The position numbers and the translations under genes are program-made. The notes beneath the pieces were generated by a model. It was not told where the DNA came from, searched no databases, and saw nothing but the letters and a program-made list of their open reading frames with translations. From Allomyces macrogynus ATCC 38327 (Eukaryota > Blastocladiomycota > Blastocladiomycetes > Blastocladiales > Blastocladiaceae), in the NCBI GenBank assembly GCA_000151295.1, contig GG745351.1, forward strand, positions 203,046 through 221,181: a stretch of DNA of 18,136 nucleotides. The letters run 5' to 3'. This document shows, piece after piece, positions 1 through 8,595 of the stretch; the stretch's first letter is position 1; every line of letters starts with the position of its first letter.

Positions 1-1011
1 TCGACTGCCCGGGACCTGTTCGGCCGGCACCTCCGTCCCGCCGGAACCGAGTGGATGCCATTCCAGTGGACCACTTCCGCTGGCGAGAACTTGACGGCAT
101 CGTTTCTGCAAGTCGCCGATACGCGCAACTCGCCCTTCTCTTACGACGTATCCCGCGCCGTCGCCGGATGCGGGTACGCACCCCGACTCGCATCCACCGC
201 GGCCAACCTCTCGTCCCCCGCATCCTCGCTCGCGTCGGCCATGCTCGGGACCATCTGGTCGTGGCACACACTGCAGCCCATCAACTCGACAGTACACAAC
301 TGCGCGCTCGCATCGCTCTCCCTCGCGTCCCGGTCGGCGCCCGTGCATTCGGACGCGCCCGACTTCAAGCTGCCCGACACCAACATGTCCACCACCTCGG
401 CACCGAATACCGGTCCGCGCTGGGTCGCTGCACGATGTCTCGACATTTACTACACGGCGTGCCAGTCGATGACGGACCCGCACGTCTGGACGCTGTCGCC
501 GACGCGGTACGCCTGGCCCGAGGCCGCGGCGCCCGCACCGACCGCGGGCCGCGCGTGTCCGGACGGGTTCACGTTTGCGGTGCCGCGCACGCCGTTGCAG
601 AATTGGATGCTCGGGCGCGCGATGGCGACCAAGGGCGTGGATGCGGCGTGGGTGTACTTTTCGGACGCTAGTACCGACGGGTGCTGGGTTGTGGGGTCGG
701 CCAAGTGCGCATATTCCGGACCGGTACGTTATCGTTTCGGGGTGGACAGGTGCAGGGTGAGACTGACAAGCCGTTGGGCGTAGGACGCTGAGCAAGTGCA
801 GCAAATCATTGCCGTCTCGCTCGGCGCGGGGTTGATCGTGCTGATTGTCGTGGCTGTGTTTGTCTGGGTCAAGTGCCGCCGGTACCTGCGCGTGTCCAAG
901 ATGGCAAGGCGGCAGAGTATGGTCAAGAAGCGACTCGCGGAGCTTGAGGAAGTCACCGTGCCGGTATATGCATTTGACGCCTTTGACGCGGTGGAGATAT
1001 CGCTCAACTGA
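1..1011 (+). CDS. MTC6: MTC6-like type I membrane protein, C-terminal part (5' end outside window)
   Basis: The frame is open from base 1, so the true start lies upstream. Exon A runs 1-723 and exon B 784-1011; they are joined by a 60-nt intron (donor gtacgt, acceptor gcgtag) that keeps the frame. The lumenal or extracellular part has well-spaced cysteines and the blocks CPDGFTFAVPRTPLQNW and WVYFSDASTDGCWVVG, which resemble the conserved C-terminal block of fungal MTC6 (maintenance of telomere capping protein 6). Exon B then gives one strong membrane helix (IIAVSLGAGLIVLIVVAVFVWV) and a short basic cytoplasmic tail of about 45 residues. That is a type I topology, as in MTC6. MTC6 was named from a yeast genetic interaction with cdc13 and its biochemistry is not settled. 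The family call rests on recalled motif resemblance; the membrane topology and splice structure are seen directly. Confidence 0.6.
724..783 (+). other. spliceosomal intron in the MTC6-like gene
   Basis: It starts gtacgttatc and ends gggcgtag. Removing these 60 nt is phase 0 and joins the cysteine-rich ectodomain to the membrane-helix exon. Without splicing the upstream frame runs into a stop at the acceptor TAG, before the helix. Confidence 0.75.
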
Positions 1012-1172
1012 CCGCTGGATTGGATCATTTAGTTTTGAGCCTGTTTCCCCACCTGTCTCGAACCCCCCGCTGCCCTTTTCTCCCACTTTCTCCCAACGTC
1101 GGTTTGCTGTAACTCCAGATATATTCCCGCATCACCATCGTCGTTCATAAATAGACACTTCACCATCATCCA

Positions 1173-2730
1173 TCAACACTTGTCAGTCCATCGGTGCCGT
1201 TTCTTGGACCAAAAACAAAGTGTCAGGTCACGTACCGCCTTGCCATCTCGCCTCTTCCCTTCCTCGCCATCCGACATCAAGAAATACGCGTCCTCAAGCT
1301 CCCACGACTTGACCACCGCCTCGCGTCGGTGCGCCCCAACTTCCTCAACTCCTGCCACTGGTTCCGCAACGACACCTGCAACTTTTCATTGGCGCGGCGC
1401 TCCTCGACGGGCTCGCCCGCCAAGTGCCCCTGCGCGTCAAGCAACGACTCGAGCGCGCGTTGCTCACATTCCTGCACGCGCGCCTGGTGCTCGCGCGCGG
1501 CACGCACGATCCGGTCAATGGCCGATGGCGGGATCGGCGTCGCACCCACGACGGGCCGCGGCAACTCGGTCGGATCGCGGAAGTGCGTGTACTGCGGCAA
1601 AGTGTCGTCTTGCAGGACGCCCTTCGAGCCAGTCGGCGTTGACGATGCGGACGGTCGGCCAGCCGGTGGCCGCAGTGAAATTCGTGCCCTTGGGGCTGCA
1701 GTCGGTCAGACGAATGGTGAGTCGTGGATTCGGGACGTTTTGGATGCAAGAGCAGACCCGTACCGCGCGGCCACGAGGTGCGTCGTGCCGTCGACATGGT
1801 GCTGCTGTACTTGGTGCCGAGCAGCTCAATCATTTTCTTGACGTAGTCGCGCTCGTAGCCCTCGAATTCGGTCACCGCTCGTAGCCCTCGAATTCGGTCA
1901 CGCAGAGCTGGACGGTCAGGTACACAATCTTGCACGGCGGCGGTGGGAAGGGGAAGCGCAAGACCGATGCGGCCGGGTCGACCCAGTCGCTGGTGCGAAT
2001 CACGTCAATCCGCCATCGGCAAAGACCACACCGCCAAGCCGTTGTCGAAGTACCAGAGGAATGTCGTCGTGCAGACAGAGCGCCTTGCCGCGGAACGGGG
2101 GCTTGGCCACGGCCTGAATGTCGCGCGTCGTGTAGTACGAGCCCACTTCACGCGTTGTCCGGTGGACGGGGCAGGGTCCGCGGCGTTGTCGAGACCGGGG
2201 CACGCGATCTTGTAGGGCCGCCATTGGACCCCGGCATCGTCGGTTGACGCTGTCGGTGATCCAGGTCGGGTGGACGAGCGGCGGGCGCCCAGGTGCGGGC
2301 GCGGCGCGTAGTTGGGCGAGGAAGTGCTATTCGAGGTCGGGCATCAGTGACGTGCTCTCGCCGTACGTTGCAGCAACATGAGCGCACTGAAGGAATCCCG
2401 AGCGGGCCAACGACAATGACCGCGGCCTTGTCGACCGCGGCCAGGTCGTGCTGCCAGGTGACGCCGTAGAGCTGCACGGCTGCGCTGAGGCCAGTGAACT
2501 CATCATGGCCGTCGTTGGGCAGGTCATACTAACCATGTCCACCGGTTGGAGCGATCATTCGGGAACGCATCGCTGATTTTTTCGCAATTTTGGCCAGGCC
2601 ATCGTGTGGACGATGTGCCGACTGATCATGGCCAGAGACGAACCCCAATGAGGGCGACGACGCAGTCCTGGAACAGCGGTTCGAATTCTTGCTGGTCCTG
2701 GGCCATTTGCTGCTCGTTAGGTGGTAGCAT
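1173..2730 (-). pseudogene. Multi-BRCT-domain protein gene (Brc1/Rtt107/PTIP-like), frameshifted
   Basis: The reverse strand encodes a clear BRCT protein only if the frame is changed repeatedly. The likely start is the ATG at 2730-2728 (MLPPNEQQ). Three introns are still recognisable: 2643-2529, 2387-2327 and 1763-1696. Exons give BRCT hallmarks: GRPPLVHPTWITDSVN, KPPFRGKALCLHDDI, DVIRTSDWVDPA, EFEGYERDYVKKMIELLG, then GTTHLVAAR spliced to PKGTNFTAATGWPTV and RIVNADWLEG. A charged, probably helical C-terminal part follows (about 1600-1326). Single-base frame changes fall near 2242, 2150, 2057, 2007, 1790, 1619 and 1326, and a 26-bp duplication sits at 1850-1901. The GxxR-YVKKMIxxLG pattern is closest, by memory, to Brc1/Rtt107/PTIP-type BRCT repeats, which bind phosphorylated DNA-damage proteins. 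The 3' end is unsure: a good donor (gtacgt, at 1235) could move the terminus. Third-position GC follows the jumping frame, which supports former coding. The alternative is a poorly assembled active gene. Confidence 0.7.
1850..1901. repeat. Perfect 26-bp tandem duplication inside a BRCT exon
   Basis: Bases 1850-1875 and 1876-1901 are identical (each begins cgctcgtagccctcgaattc). On the reverse strand the unit encodes the VTEFEGYER motif of the third BRCT domain. Because 26 is not a multiple of three, the second copy shifts the frame and puts a TGA directly after the first EFEGYER. Confidence 0.95.
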
Positions 2731-2919
2731 TTTTGTCGGGTCGAGTGTGCTGTCGATACATCTGCTTTTTTGAGATGGCAGAGCGACGATGTCCGAGAGC
2801 GGAGGTCCGACTCACTGGCACTCACAGGTTGATGCAAGTCGGTCATCCTCAACGTCTCGGCGTCGACCTTCGTCACTGCCGTCCCAGCCCCGCCTCTGCC
2901 CCGCAACTTGCTGCAAACC
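2731..2919. promoter_or_regulatory. Divergent intergenic segment between the BRCT pseudogene and NME5-like gene
   Basis: These 189 bp separate the two putative start codons, which face away from each other, so both promoters and 5' leaders must lie here or overlap the genes. I see no convincing TATA box. The NME5-like start has a favourable context (gcaaaccATGG). The call is positional only. Confidence 0.35.
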
Positions 2920-3819
2920 ATGGAGCGCACGCTCGCCATCATCAAGCCTGATGCCATCAAGCATGCCGACGACATTCTCTATGCCATCGAGGCCGCTGGG
3001 TTCACCATCATCGACGTCCGTGCTGATCTCTGGCACTGCAACGCCCGAATTAGCGTTGACGATGCCTGACCATCATTCCGCTTTCGTGTCGCTGCCGACT
3101 TGGCAGAAGAAGCGTATTCAGCTGACCGTCGACCAGGCGCGCGACTTTTACGTGGAGCACGCCGGCAAGCCCTTTTACCAACCGCTGACGGCCTTTATGA
3201 GCAGCGGGCCCGTTATGGTGATGATCCTGTCGCGCGCCGATGCCATCACGGCGTGGCGCACGCTGCTGGGCCCGACTAACTCGAATGCGGCCCGTGAAAG
3301 CGCACCGTCGTCGTACATGCTGGTCTCTTCTCGACCAAAATCCCCACCCCGTCTGACAGCGCGATGCGGGTTGTTTGTAGCATTCGCGCCCGGTTCGGGA
3401 CCGACGGGCAGCGCAACGCGTGCCACGGTAGCGACTCGCCCAAATCCGCTGACCGCGAGATTCGCTTCTTCTTCCCAAACGGTTAGTCTTCTGCACAACT
3501 GTAAATTGCGAATATGGATACCAAGGATTGATCCTCTTTCGAATTTCGATCGGTGCCATCTCTAGCGACCGTCCAGCCGCTCCCGAACAGCGTGCAGATC
3601 GCCACGTTTCTCGAGGGCGCCGTCTACCCGGTCTTGACCAAGGGGCTCGTCGCGCTGTGCACGGAAAAGCCGCAGAACCCAACGGTGCGTGCCAATGTGT
3701 TTACAGTGTGTCGGATCGCAAGCTGGGACTGACGTTTGTTGTCCCATGCGTTGCAGGAATGGCTCGGCAAGTGGCTCATGGAGAACAACCCGGCACGGCC
3801 ACGGACTATTCAGCCATGA
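2920..3819 (+). CDS. NME5: NME5-like nucleoside diphosphate kinase domain protein with Dpy-30 motif
   Basis: Five exons: 2920-3015, 3107-3312, 3381-3481, 3566-3684 and 3757-3819. They join in frame to about 194 residues, near the roughly 212 of animal NME5. The NDK domain starts at the initiator Met (MERTLAIIKPDAI), continues through YVEHAGKPFYQPL, TAFMSSGPVMVMILSRADA and LLGPTNSNAARE, and holds the active-site His block NACHGSDSPKSADREI followed by FFFP. The C-terminus (LEGAVYPVLTKGLVALC, EWLGKWLMENNPARP) matches the Dpy-30-like dimerisation motif that follows the NDK domain in NME5. NME5 proteins belong to axonemal structures (radial spokes) and nucleotide kinase activity is doubtful despite the retained His. 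Introns are 91, 68, 84 and 72 nt; their boundaries were chosen so that the spliced product aligns without gaps to NME5 as I recall it. The second donor (gtacat) is the least certain. No frameshift is needed. Confidence 0.9.
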
Positions 3820-5032
3820 TTGAGTAGCACTCGCAGCGGGTGGGCGCGCGAGGGGTCGAGTTGTGATGGCACTGGAGATTGGAAGTGATGGGACTGGGAC
3901 GAGGAACACGCACGTTTTCTTTCGCATGGACACCGTGGGGCAACGACGTCTTGCGACAGCAGTATTCGGCACCATGATCACAGCATGTTGGACGTGTCGC
4001 GCGCGCGCCGTCACGCACGACTTGGATTCCTCATTGCACACGCCCGCGTGTTTCAAGCAGATCGACCCTCGACCAAGCCGATCGTCACGATGGCATCGTG
4101 TGCGACATGGTGCGACACAAAAGTGGGTTTACATGCAGCACGAGGGCATTTTCGGTCCTTGTTTTTCCCATGCCATCGCCACTGATCAGGTCGCCAAGAC
4201 GCGTCGCCACAACGCCACGGGGCCGCGCGCATGACTGATGGCGAGGATCAAGCAATGGTCTTGATGAAATGAATACTGGACCACAACCCCAATCAAGCAC
4301 TCTCGTTCGTGTCAAGAATGCGAAAGTGTCGTTCTGGGCCATGAAGTGAGAAGCGCGTGCGCAAGTCGGCGTGGGTTTGCGCGCGTGTGTCGTGCGCGCG
4401 TGGAAGAAGCTGTGCGCCTCTCCATGCCCTCTCCGCTTTCATCTCGGTTTGTTCGATTCGAAACAGGTTCCAACCGCCAGTTGGCCCGCGCGACGATGAT
4501 TTGGCGACGACGACGATGACAGTGCCGCCGCCTCGCGCTCTCCCTCTCCTTCTCTTTCTCTCCTTGTCGACGACTGCCTTTGCGCGCCATCGTTATCGTC
4601 TCGAACGTCAGCAAGTACAGCGCCCTCTTGGAACGACGCTCGCCACCATCGTCGCGGCCCATACCGATCTCGTCGGCGCCCAACCCTCGCCTCGAACGCC
4701 GGTTTGCTCGAATCCGCGCAGCCCCGCCGCCTGGCCCCACTCTCCATCCGACTGCCCAAGTCGATCCCGCTTGCAAAATGGTACGATGCTCCTCATTCGC
4801 CGTGGGAAAGGACACACGAGCCCACACCGTGGCGAAAAATGCCGTGGCGAACCTGCTCGGCTTCACCGCCCGGGCGCCTCGCCTTGTGCACAAAACGAAC
4901 CAGCGCCACATGGACACGCATCGTCGTCAAGAACAGTCGCTGACCTGTCCTGCCTTCCCTCCTCGCTCTCCTTGCCTCGTGCAGACGACCACGACGACCC
5001 GGCCCGCACCCTTATCGCACCATCCCGCCGCC
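3820..5032. other. Spacer without a convincing gene
   Basis: Open frames here are arginine- and serine-rich shadow frames with no recognisable domain, and I find no exon chain comparable to the neighbouring genes. The downstream part (about 4360-5032) probably contains the promoter and 5' leader of the gene starting at 5033. The frame of that gene stays open upstream to an ATG at 4580, but the translated upstream part is low-complexity and unlike a domain. A non-coding RNA or a poorly conserved gene cannot be ruled out. Confidence 0.45.
4537..4565 (+). repeat. CT-rich pyrimidine tract upstream of the gene at 5033
   Basis: An almost pure C/T run on the plus strand (ctccctctccttctctttct and flanks). 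Such tracts occur in promoters and leaders of fungal and protist genes. A regulatory role here is inference. Confidence 0.5.
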
Positions 5033-5680
5033 ATGTCGCTGTCGCTGTCGCCGCCGCCCTCCATGTCGCCACCAGCGACCCCACTGCTGGGCGATGCTTA
5101 CGTGCGCGAGTGCCACGAGCGATACAACAGCATGATCCTGTCGCATGCCATGACGACGGCGTGCTCGGTGCACGACCCGCCACCGTCGCCCGTCCGGTCC
5201 GAGGCCGACGACAACGATACTCCCGACATCAACGCCACCGAAAACAGCGTAACCGACGACCACGACCGGGACTCTGATCCTCCCGTCGTCCCGGCGGCCC
5301 GCAACCCGTTCTTGGTCCCGCTGCCCGTGCACTTGCCGACGCCGGAGCCGCACTCGCCGCACCTCCCACCAACAACTAAGTCGGTCCCCGTCCTGACTGC
5401 GCGCCGTGTGCTCGGGCGCAACCGGTCCGCTTCCGCACCCGTCCCGTACGACCCGACCGCGTTCGATCAGGCCCCGCCGGTCCCGCCACTGCCGTCACGC
5501 AAGCGCCGGCGCAGCGTGGACGAGCCGATCATTCCGCGCGGGGCACTCAAGCGGCGTCATGGGTTGCCGGATATCCGGGTCCCGCTGATGGTGCCGTGGC
5601 CGGTCCCACCACGCGCAGATGCGAGCGCCGAGGTGGATGTGGTGGCAGTCTTGGGGCTGCAGGAGGTGGAGCGGCCGTAG
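5033..5680 (+). CDS. Proline- and serine-rich disordered protein with basic NLS-like patch
   Basis: The chosen start is ATG 5033 (context ccgccATGTCG), giving 215 residues; the same frame is open to ATG 4580, which would add 151 low-complexity residues. I do not recognise a family. The order is: a Pro/Ser-rich N-terminus (MSLSLSPPPSMSPPATP); a short possibly helical stretch (YVRECHERYNSMILSHAM); an acidic segment (EADDNDTPD, DDHDRDSDPP); proline-rich sequence with several SP/TP pairs; RRVLGRNRSASAP, which looks like a basophilic kinase site; a nuclear-localisation-like cluster (SRKRRRSVDEP); and a basic block (RGALKRRHGLPDIRVP). No signal peptide or membrane helix is seen. Codon third positions are GC-rich, supporting coding. 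It may be a regulatory or nuclear adaptor protein, but no function is assigned. A further exon upstream is possible. Confidence 0.55.
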   Translation: MSLSLSPPPSMSPPATPLLGDAYVRECHERYNSMILSHAMTTACSVHDPPPSPVRSEADDNDTPDINATENSVTDDHDRDSDPPVVPAARNPFLVPLPVHLPTPEPHSPHLPPTTKSVPVLTARRVLGRNRSASAPVPYDPTAFDQAPPVPPLPSRKRRRSVDEPIIPRGALKRRHGLPDIRVPLMVPWPVPPRADASAEVDVVAVLGLQEVERP

Positions 5681-5917
5681 GTTGGAGCGGCGTTGTGGTT
5701 TTGTTGTCTGCTCTGGTTTGTACATACGTTCGTGCTCCTCCTCTGACGTTACCCCACACCACCACCAACCTCGTCACGGACGACGACTTGGACCGTCTCG
5801 CTCGCGCCGGGCTGCAGCCGTGGCGGGCCGGGGACCGGCTGGTCCCGTCCCCACACCCCGCTTTTGCCCTCTATTTTTGCCCCTGCAAGCACAATACACA
5901 CGACCCTGTGCCTCTCG

Positions 5918-7281
5918 TCAACGCAGTGCCTTGTATATTGCCGCCTCTTCCCTTGGCGTGACCCGGATCGGCGGCAACACCGCTGCCTGCGGCATCGTTA
6001 GTCCTCCCGCACCAGTCTTTCCGATCCCAGTCAATGCCGCAGTCGACCCAGCCGGGTCGGCCAAGGTCTCGAGCGACCCGGACTGCCGCGCCTGCGCGGT
6101 CGCAACTGCGGCGGGCAGCGGGAGTGCCGGCGGCGCGTCCACCACTTTGGGTGCAGATTTGCCCATCTTCTTGGCTGGCAACGCCTCGGCCCCACGCGCG
6201 CGCCTGCCAGACGATTTCCAGCACCAGTACTTGCGCGCGACGCGCGCGATCCACGTCGGTTCCGTGTCGCTCGGCGCGGGCGTCGCGTGCAGGTACCGCG
6301 CGTACTCGATCGTCGTCATTTTGCGGCGGGCTAGCCCCAGACCGGAGCGGTGAGTGAGCAAAGTAAGTGGAGAGTGGTGCCGGGGATGCGTACCGAGTTC
6401 GGCGTGCAGGATGGACAGGTACCCCGGCGAACAGGAAAATGGCGAAGAAGGGGACCGAGAGGACGACGATCAGGACGACGAGCCACCCGGCGTTAGGGAT
6501 CGTGGACGAGTGGACTAGGTGGGTGGAGGGAGGGGTCAGCTTGAGAAGCATGGGGGTGGAGATGGGGGGGCGGGGGGCGGGGGGCGCCGTACTGCAGAGG
6601 ACGAGGATCGCGACCATGTTGAGCCCGAGCTGCAGGCCCGAGTGTGCGAGCATCAGCGCAAGGCCGACGAGAAAGAGCCTACCCGTCGGCGCCGCAACTT
6701 TGTGAGCACCGGATGCCCCGGAATGGGTGGAGAGGAGGGCGAGCCGAACTGGTAGTTGCGCTGCCCGATGCAGTTGTTGACGTAGAAGCAGTGGTGATCC
6801 ATGCGCACGATGCACGCGTTGCAGTACCGGCAGTGCAGACATGATTGGTGTCTGGCGCGACAATTGACCGTCAAGAGCAAGCAGCGACCACGGAGGTGAG
6901 CAACAACCAGCGTACACTTGCGTCGCGCACAACGAGCAGTACTTGGACTCGATGGAAATGGGCAAGACAGACTCCTTGGCGCTGCCGGAAACCGGATGGA
7001 CTTGGTTGCGCACGGTAACGGCCAGGTCGCGCGCGTCGGATTTGCTCAGGAGCACGCCGACGACGAGAAGAGCGGCAAACAGGGCCAGAGCTACGCCGAC
7101 AAAGGTTCCACTGTCATTCTCCATTTTTCACGGCATCTCGCGACACGAAATCACAAATTTACGTGCCGAGCGGGCTCAGAATGGCCTGGAACGTGGCGGA
7201 TAACGTTGGCAACACAACCAGGTGCGCGCAAAGTGCTTGGCACGTCAAAATGAGCAGCAGACCGGTCTGCCGCGGCTCCAT
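5918..7281 (-). CDS. DHHC-type protein S-acyltransferase (palmitoyltransferase), one frameshift
   Basis: Reverse-strand exons: 7281-7163, 7110-6916, 6851-6750, 6678-6394 and 6330-5918, with introns of 52, 64, 71 and 63 nt. The start at 7281 has the context gaccATGG; an in-frame ATG lies two codons upstream. Helix 1 is [19 protein letters not shown] and helix 2 is [19 protein letters not shown]. The cysteine-rich domain follows: [10 protein letters not shown], then [18 protein letters not shown] with the catalytic DHHC cysteine, then [12 protein letters not shown]. Helices 3 and 4 are [19 protein letters not shown] and [28 protein letters not shown] supplies the TTxE motif, and the tail is Ala/Pro-rich and cytosolic. 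The enzyme would attach palmitate to protein cysteines at a membrane. Between helix 4 and TTIE the frame changes by one base within a run of four G (6422-6425): three G would give [12 protein letters not shown] and splice correctly. This is either an assembly error or a loss-of-function allele. Confidence 0.8.
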
Positions 7282-7669
7282 GGTCATTCGAGCGAGAGAA
7301 ATCGAGCGTAGCCTCGGGAGAAGCATGTTTGATGGTGGAAAGGAGCAAGGAAAGAGCCGCGGGGGACAGCAAGCTACCTGCAGTTCTACGCCGTCGATCT
7401 CGCTGGGTGCAGAGACGAATGGTGTACCCGGCAATCAATGTGGTCTATCGGCAATGTTCTCGCGTTTGGCTGGCGCCGGGCCCAACGGTAGTTGGGATGG
7501 CGGCGCAGCTGAACAGTCACGGCGAAGGTAGCGGCTGGCAGGATTTGCTTGGGTCGGTCGACGGCGTGGTCCAAGGGAACAGAGAGTCCGAATTCACTTG
7601 ATGGCGGCGGAAATTATCCAAGTGCCGCTGGTTGCAGGAAGTGTTTGCAGCGCTGCTCGTCTATCTGCC

Positions 7670-7690
7670 GTCGCAGGGATGACCTGCGAC
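7670..7690. repeat. Short perfect inverted repeat
   Basis: gtcgcagg (7670-7677) and cctgcgac (7683-7690) are exact reverse complements around a 5-nt loop. It could be a dimeric regulator site or chance; nothing else supports a function. Confidence 0.5.
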
Positions 7691-8108
7691 GCGGCCCTGT
7701 TGCGTCCACGTCACGACCGTGGCAACGCCCGACCGACCACATCGCTGAACTGCGCACCATCGCTGCCCCGCGCCATGGAAGAATAAATACGGGCCTCGCA
7801 AAGAAAAATTTGGACGCATTTATCGGTACGGTTCTCGTCGCTCGGCAGCTTTTTTTGCGGGCACTGACGCTGTCGCCACGGCTTCCACGTCACTGCGCTT
7901 GTCAGAAAGTCACGACAGCCTGTTGGTGCATCAATTTTTCCAAGTCACTTTGGATGACATTGCAGCAACGATATAGACTAGGTCGAGGCCGCAAACCGTT
8001 TCCCCCGCGGACGAATCACCCCATTCATAGCTCCTGCTCTCCGCTCCAGATCCCTGCTGCTCGTCTGTTCCCCAATCCCCAAGCCTGACTTCGATCCGGA
8101 GGCCCAGC

Positions 8109-8280
8109 GTGTTCCACGTACGAGCGCAATCTCGATTTCCTAGCGCCCAACGCACAAGTGTAAAATCGCATTCCTGGCGCTCGACAAACGAGCGCATTCT
8201 CCCAATATTCTTGTCGCTCGACAACCAAGCGCAATCGTACATTCTTGACGCTCGGCAAACAAGGGCAATCTCGCATTCTT
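8109..8280. repeat. Degenerate minisatellite, about five units of 32-37 bp
   Basis: Units at about 8109-8140, 8141-8175, 8176-8212, 8213-8246 and 8247-8280 share the pattern (g)cgctcgacaaacgagcgcaa followed by tc-g-attctt. The last three are clearest: each starts with a (t/g/a)cgctcg-caa block and ends in attctt. Unit lengths drift by a few bases and substitutions are common, so the array is old. It lies about 320 bp upstream of the giant gene's start codon. Confidence 0.8.
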
Positions 8281-8595
8281 ACCGACCACTGATTCGGCTA
8301 TCAAAGCCCGCGCTCCCACGCGATCACGATCAAGTGAGGGGGTCGTCAAAGTCTCTTGAGGATCGCAGTCGTACTGCTGAGCTCATTGCAACCCCATTTA
8401 CCATTGTAAAAGTTGCCTCTCGAACTGCGTACGTATCAAGCCGCACATGAACTTCAACTTGCTGTGGTCATGTCGATCTGACCCGACAATGCCTTTGCAT
8501 GACAGACACGCTGCTGGCCGTGCTCAGATTGGACTCGAGCGGCAACTCTTGCGACAATACTACCACGCGGCGCGAAGTAAATTTGCTGACACGTC

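Larger units (their letters stand above)
7282..8595. other. Divergent spacer between the DHHC gene and the giant gene
   Basis: About 1.3 kb with no convincing exon; the longest frames give composition unlike the neighbouring proteins. It should contain the promoters of both flanking genes. Visible structure is an 8-bp inverted repeat (7670-7690), an A/T-rich patch near 7783-7812 (gaagaataaatac) that could be TATA-like, and a degenerate tandem repeat (8109-8280). Confidence 0.5.

Noticed and set aside
1180..1884. Long plus-strand open frames across the BRCT region
   Set aside because: They are rich in Arg/Ser/Thr, carry no domain, and lie opposite the BRCT motifs on the minus strand.
2670..2700. 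tRNA-like ggttcgaatt element
   Set aside because: There is no matching acceptor stem or anticodon arm, and the segment encodes the BRCT N-terminus on the other strand.
2529..2975. Minus-strand 148-residue frame overlapping the NME5-like first exon
   Set aside because: It is antisense to a well-supported exon and in its other part coincides with an intron of the BRCT gene.
3562..4056. Minus-strand 164-residue frame
   Set aside because: It overlaps NME5-like exons 4 and 5 in antisense and has no recognisable motif.
4312..4917. Minus-strand 201-residue frame rich in Arg and Glu
   Set aside because: Low-complexity translation of GC/CT-rich leader DNA; no homologous pattern and no splice context.
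7549..8088. Plus-strand 179-residue frame in the spacer
   Set aside because: Composition unlike neighbouring proteins, no domain, no good start context.
8109..8280. CRISPR-like array
   Set aside because: Units are contiguous and diverged with no unique spacers, in a eukaryotic context; it is a minisatellite.
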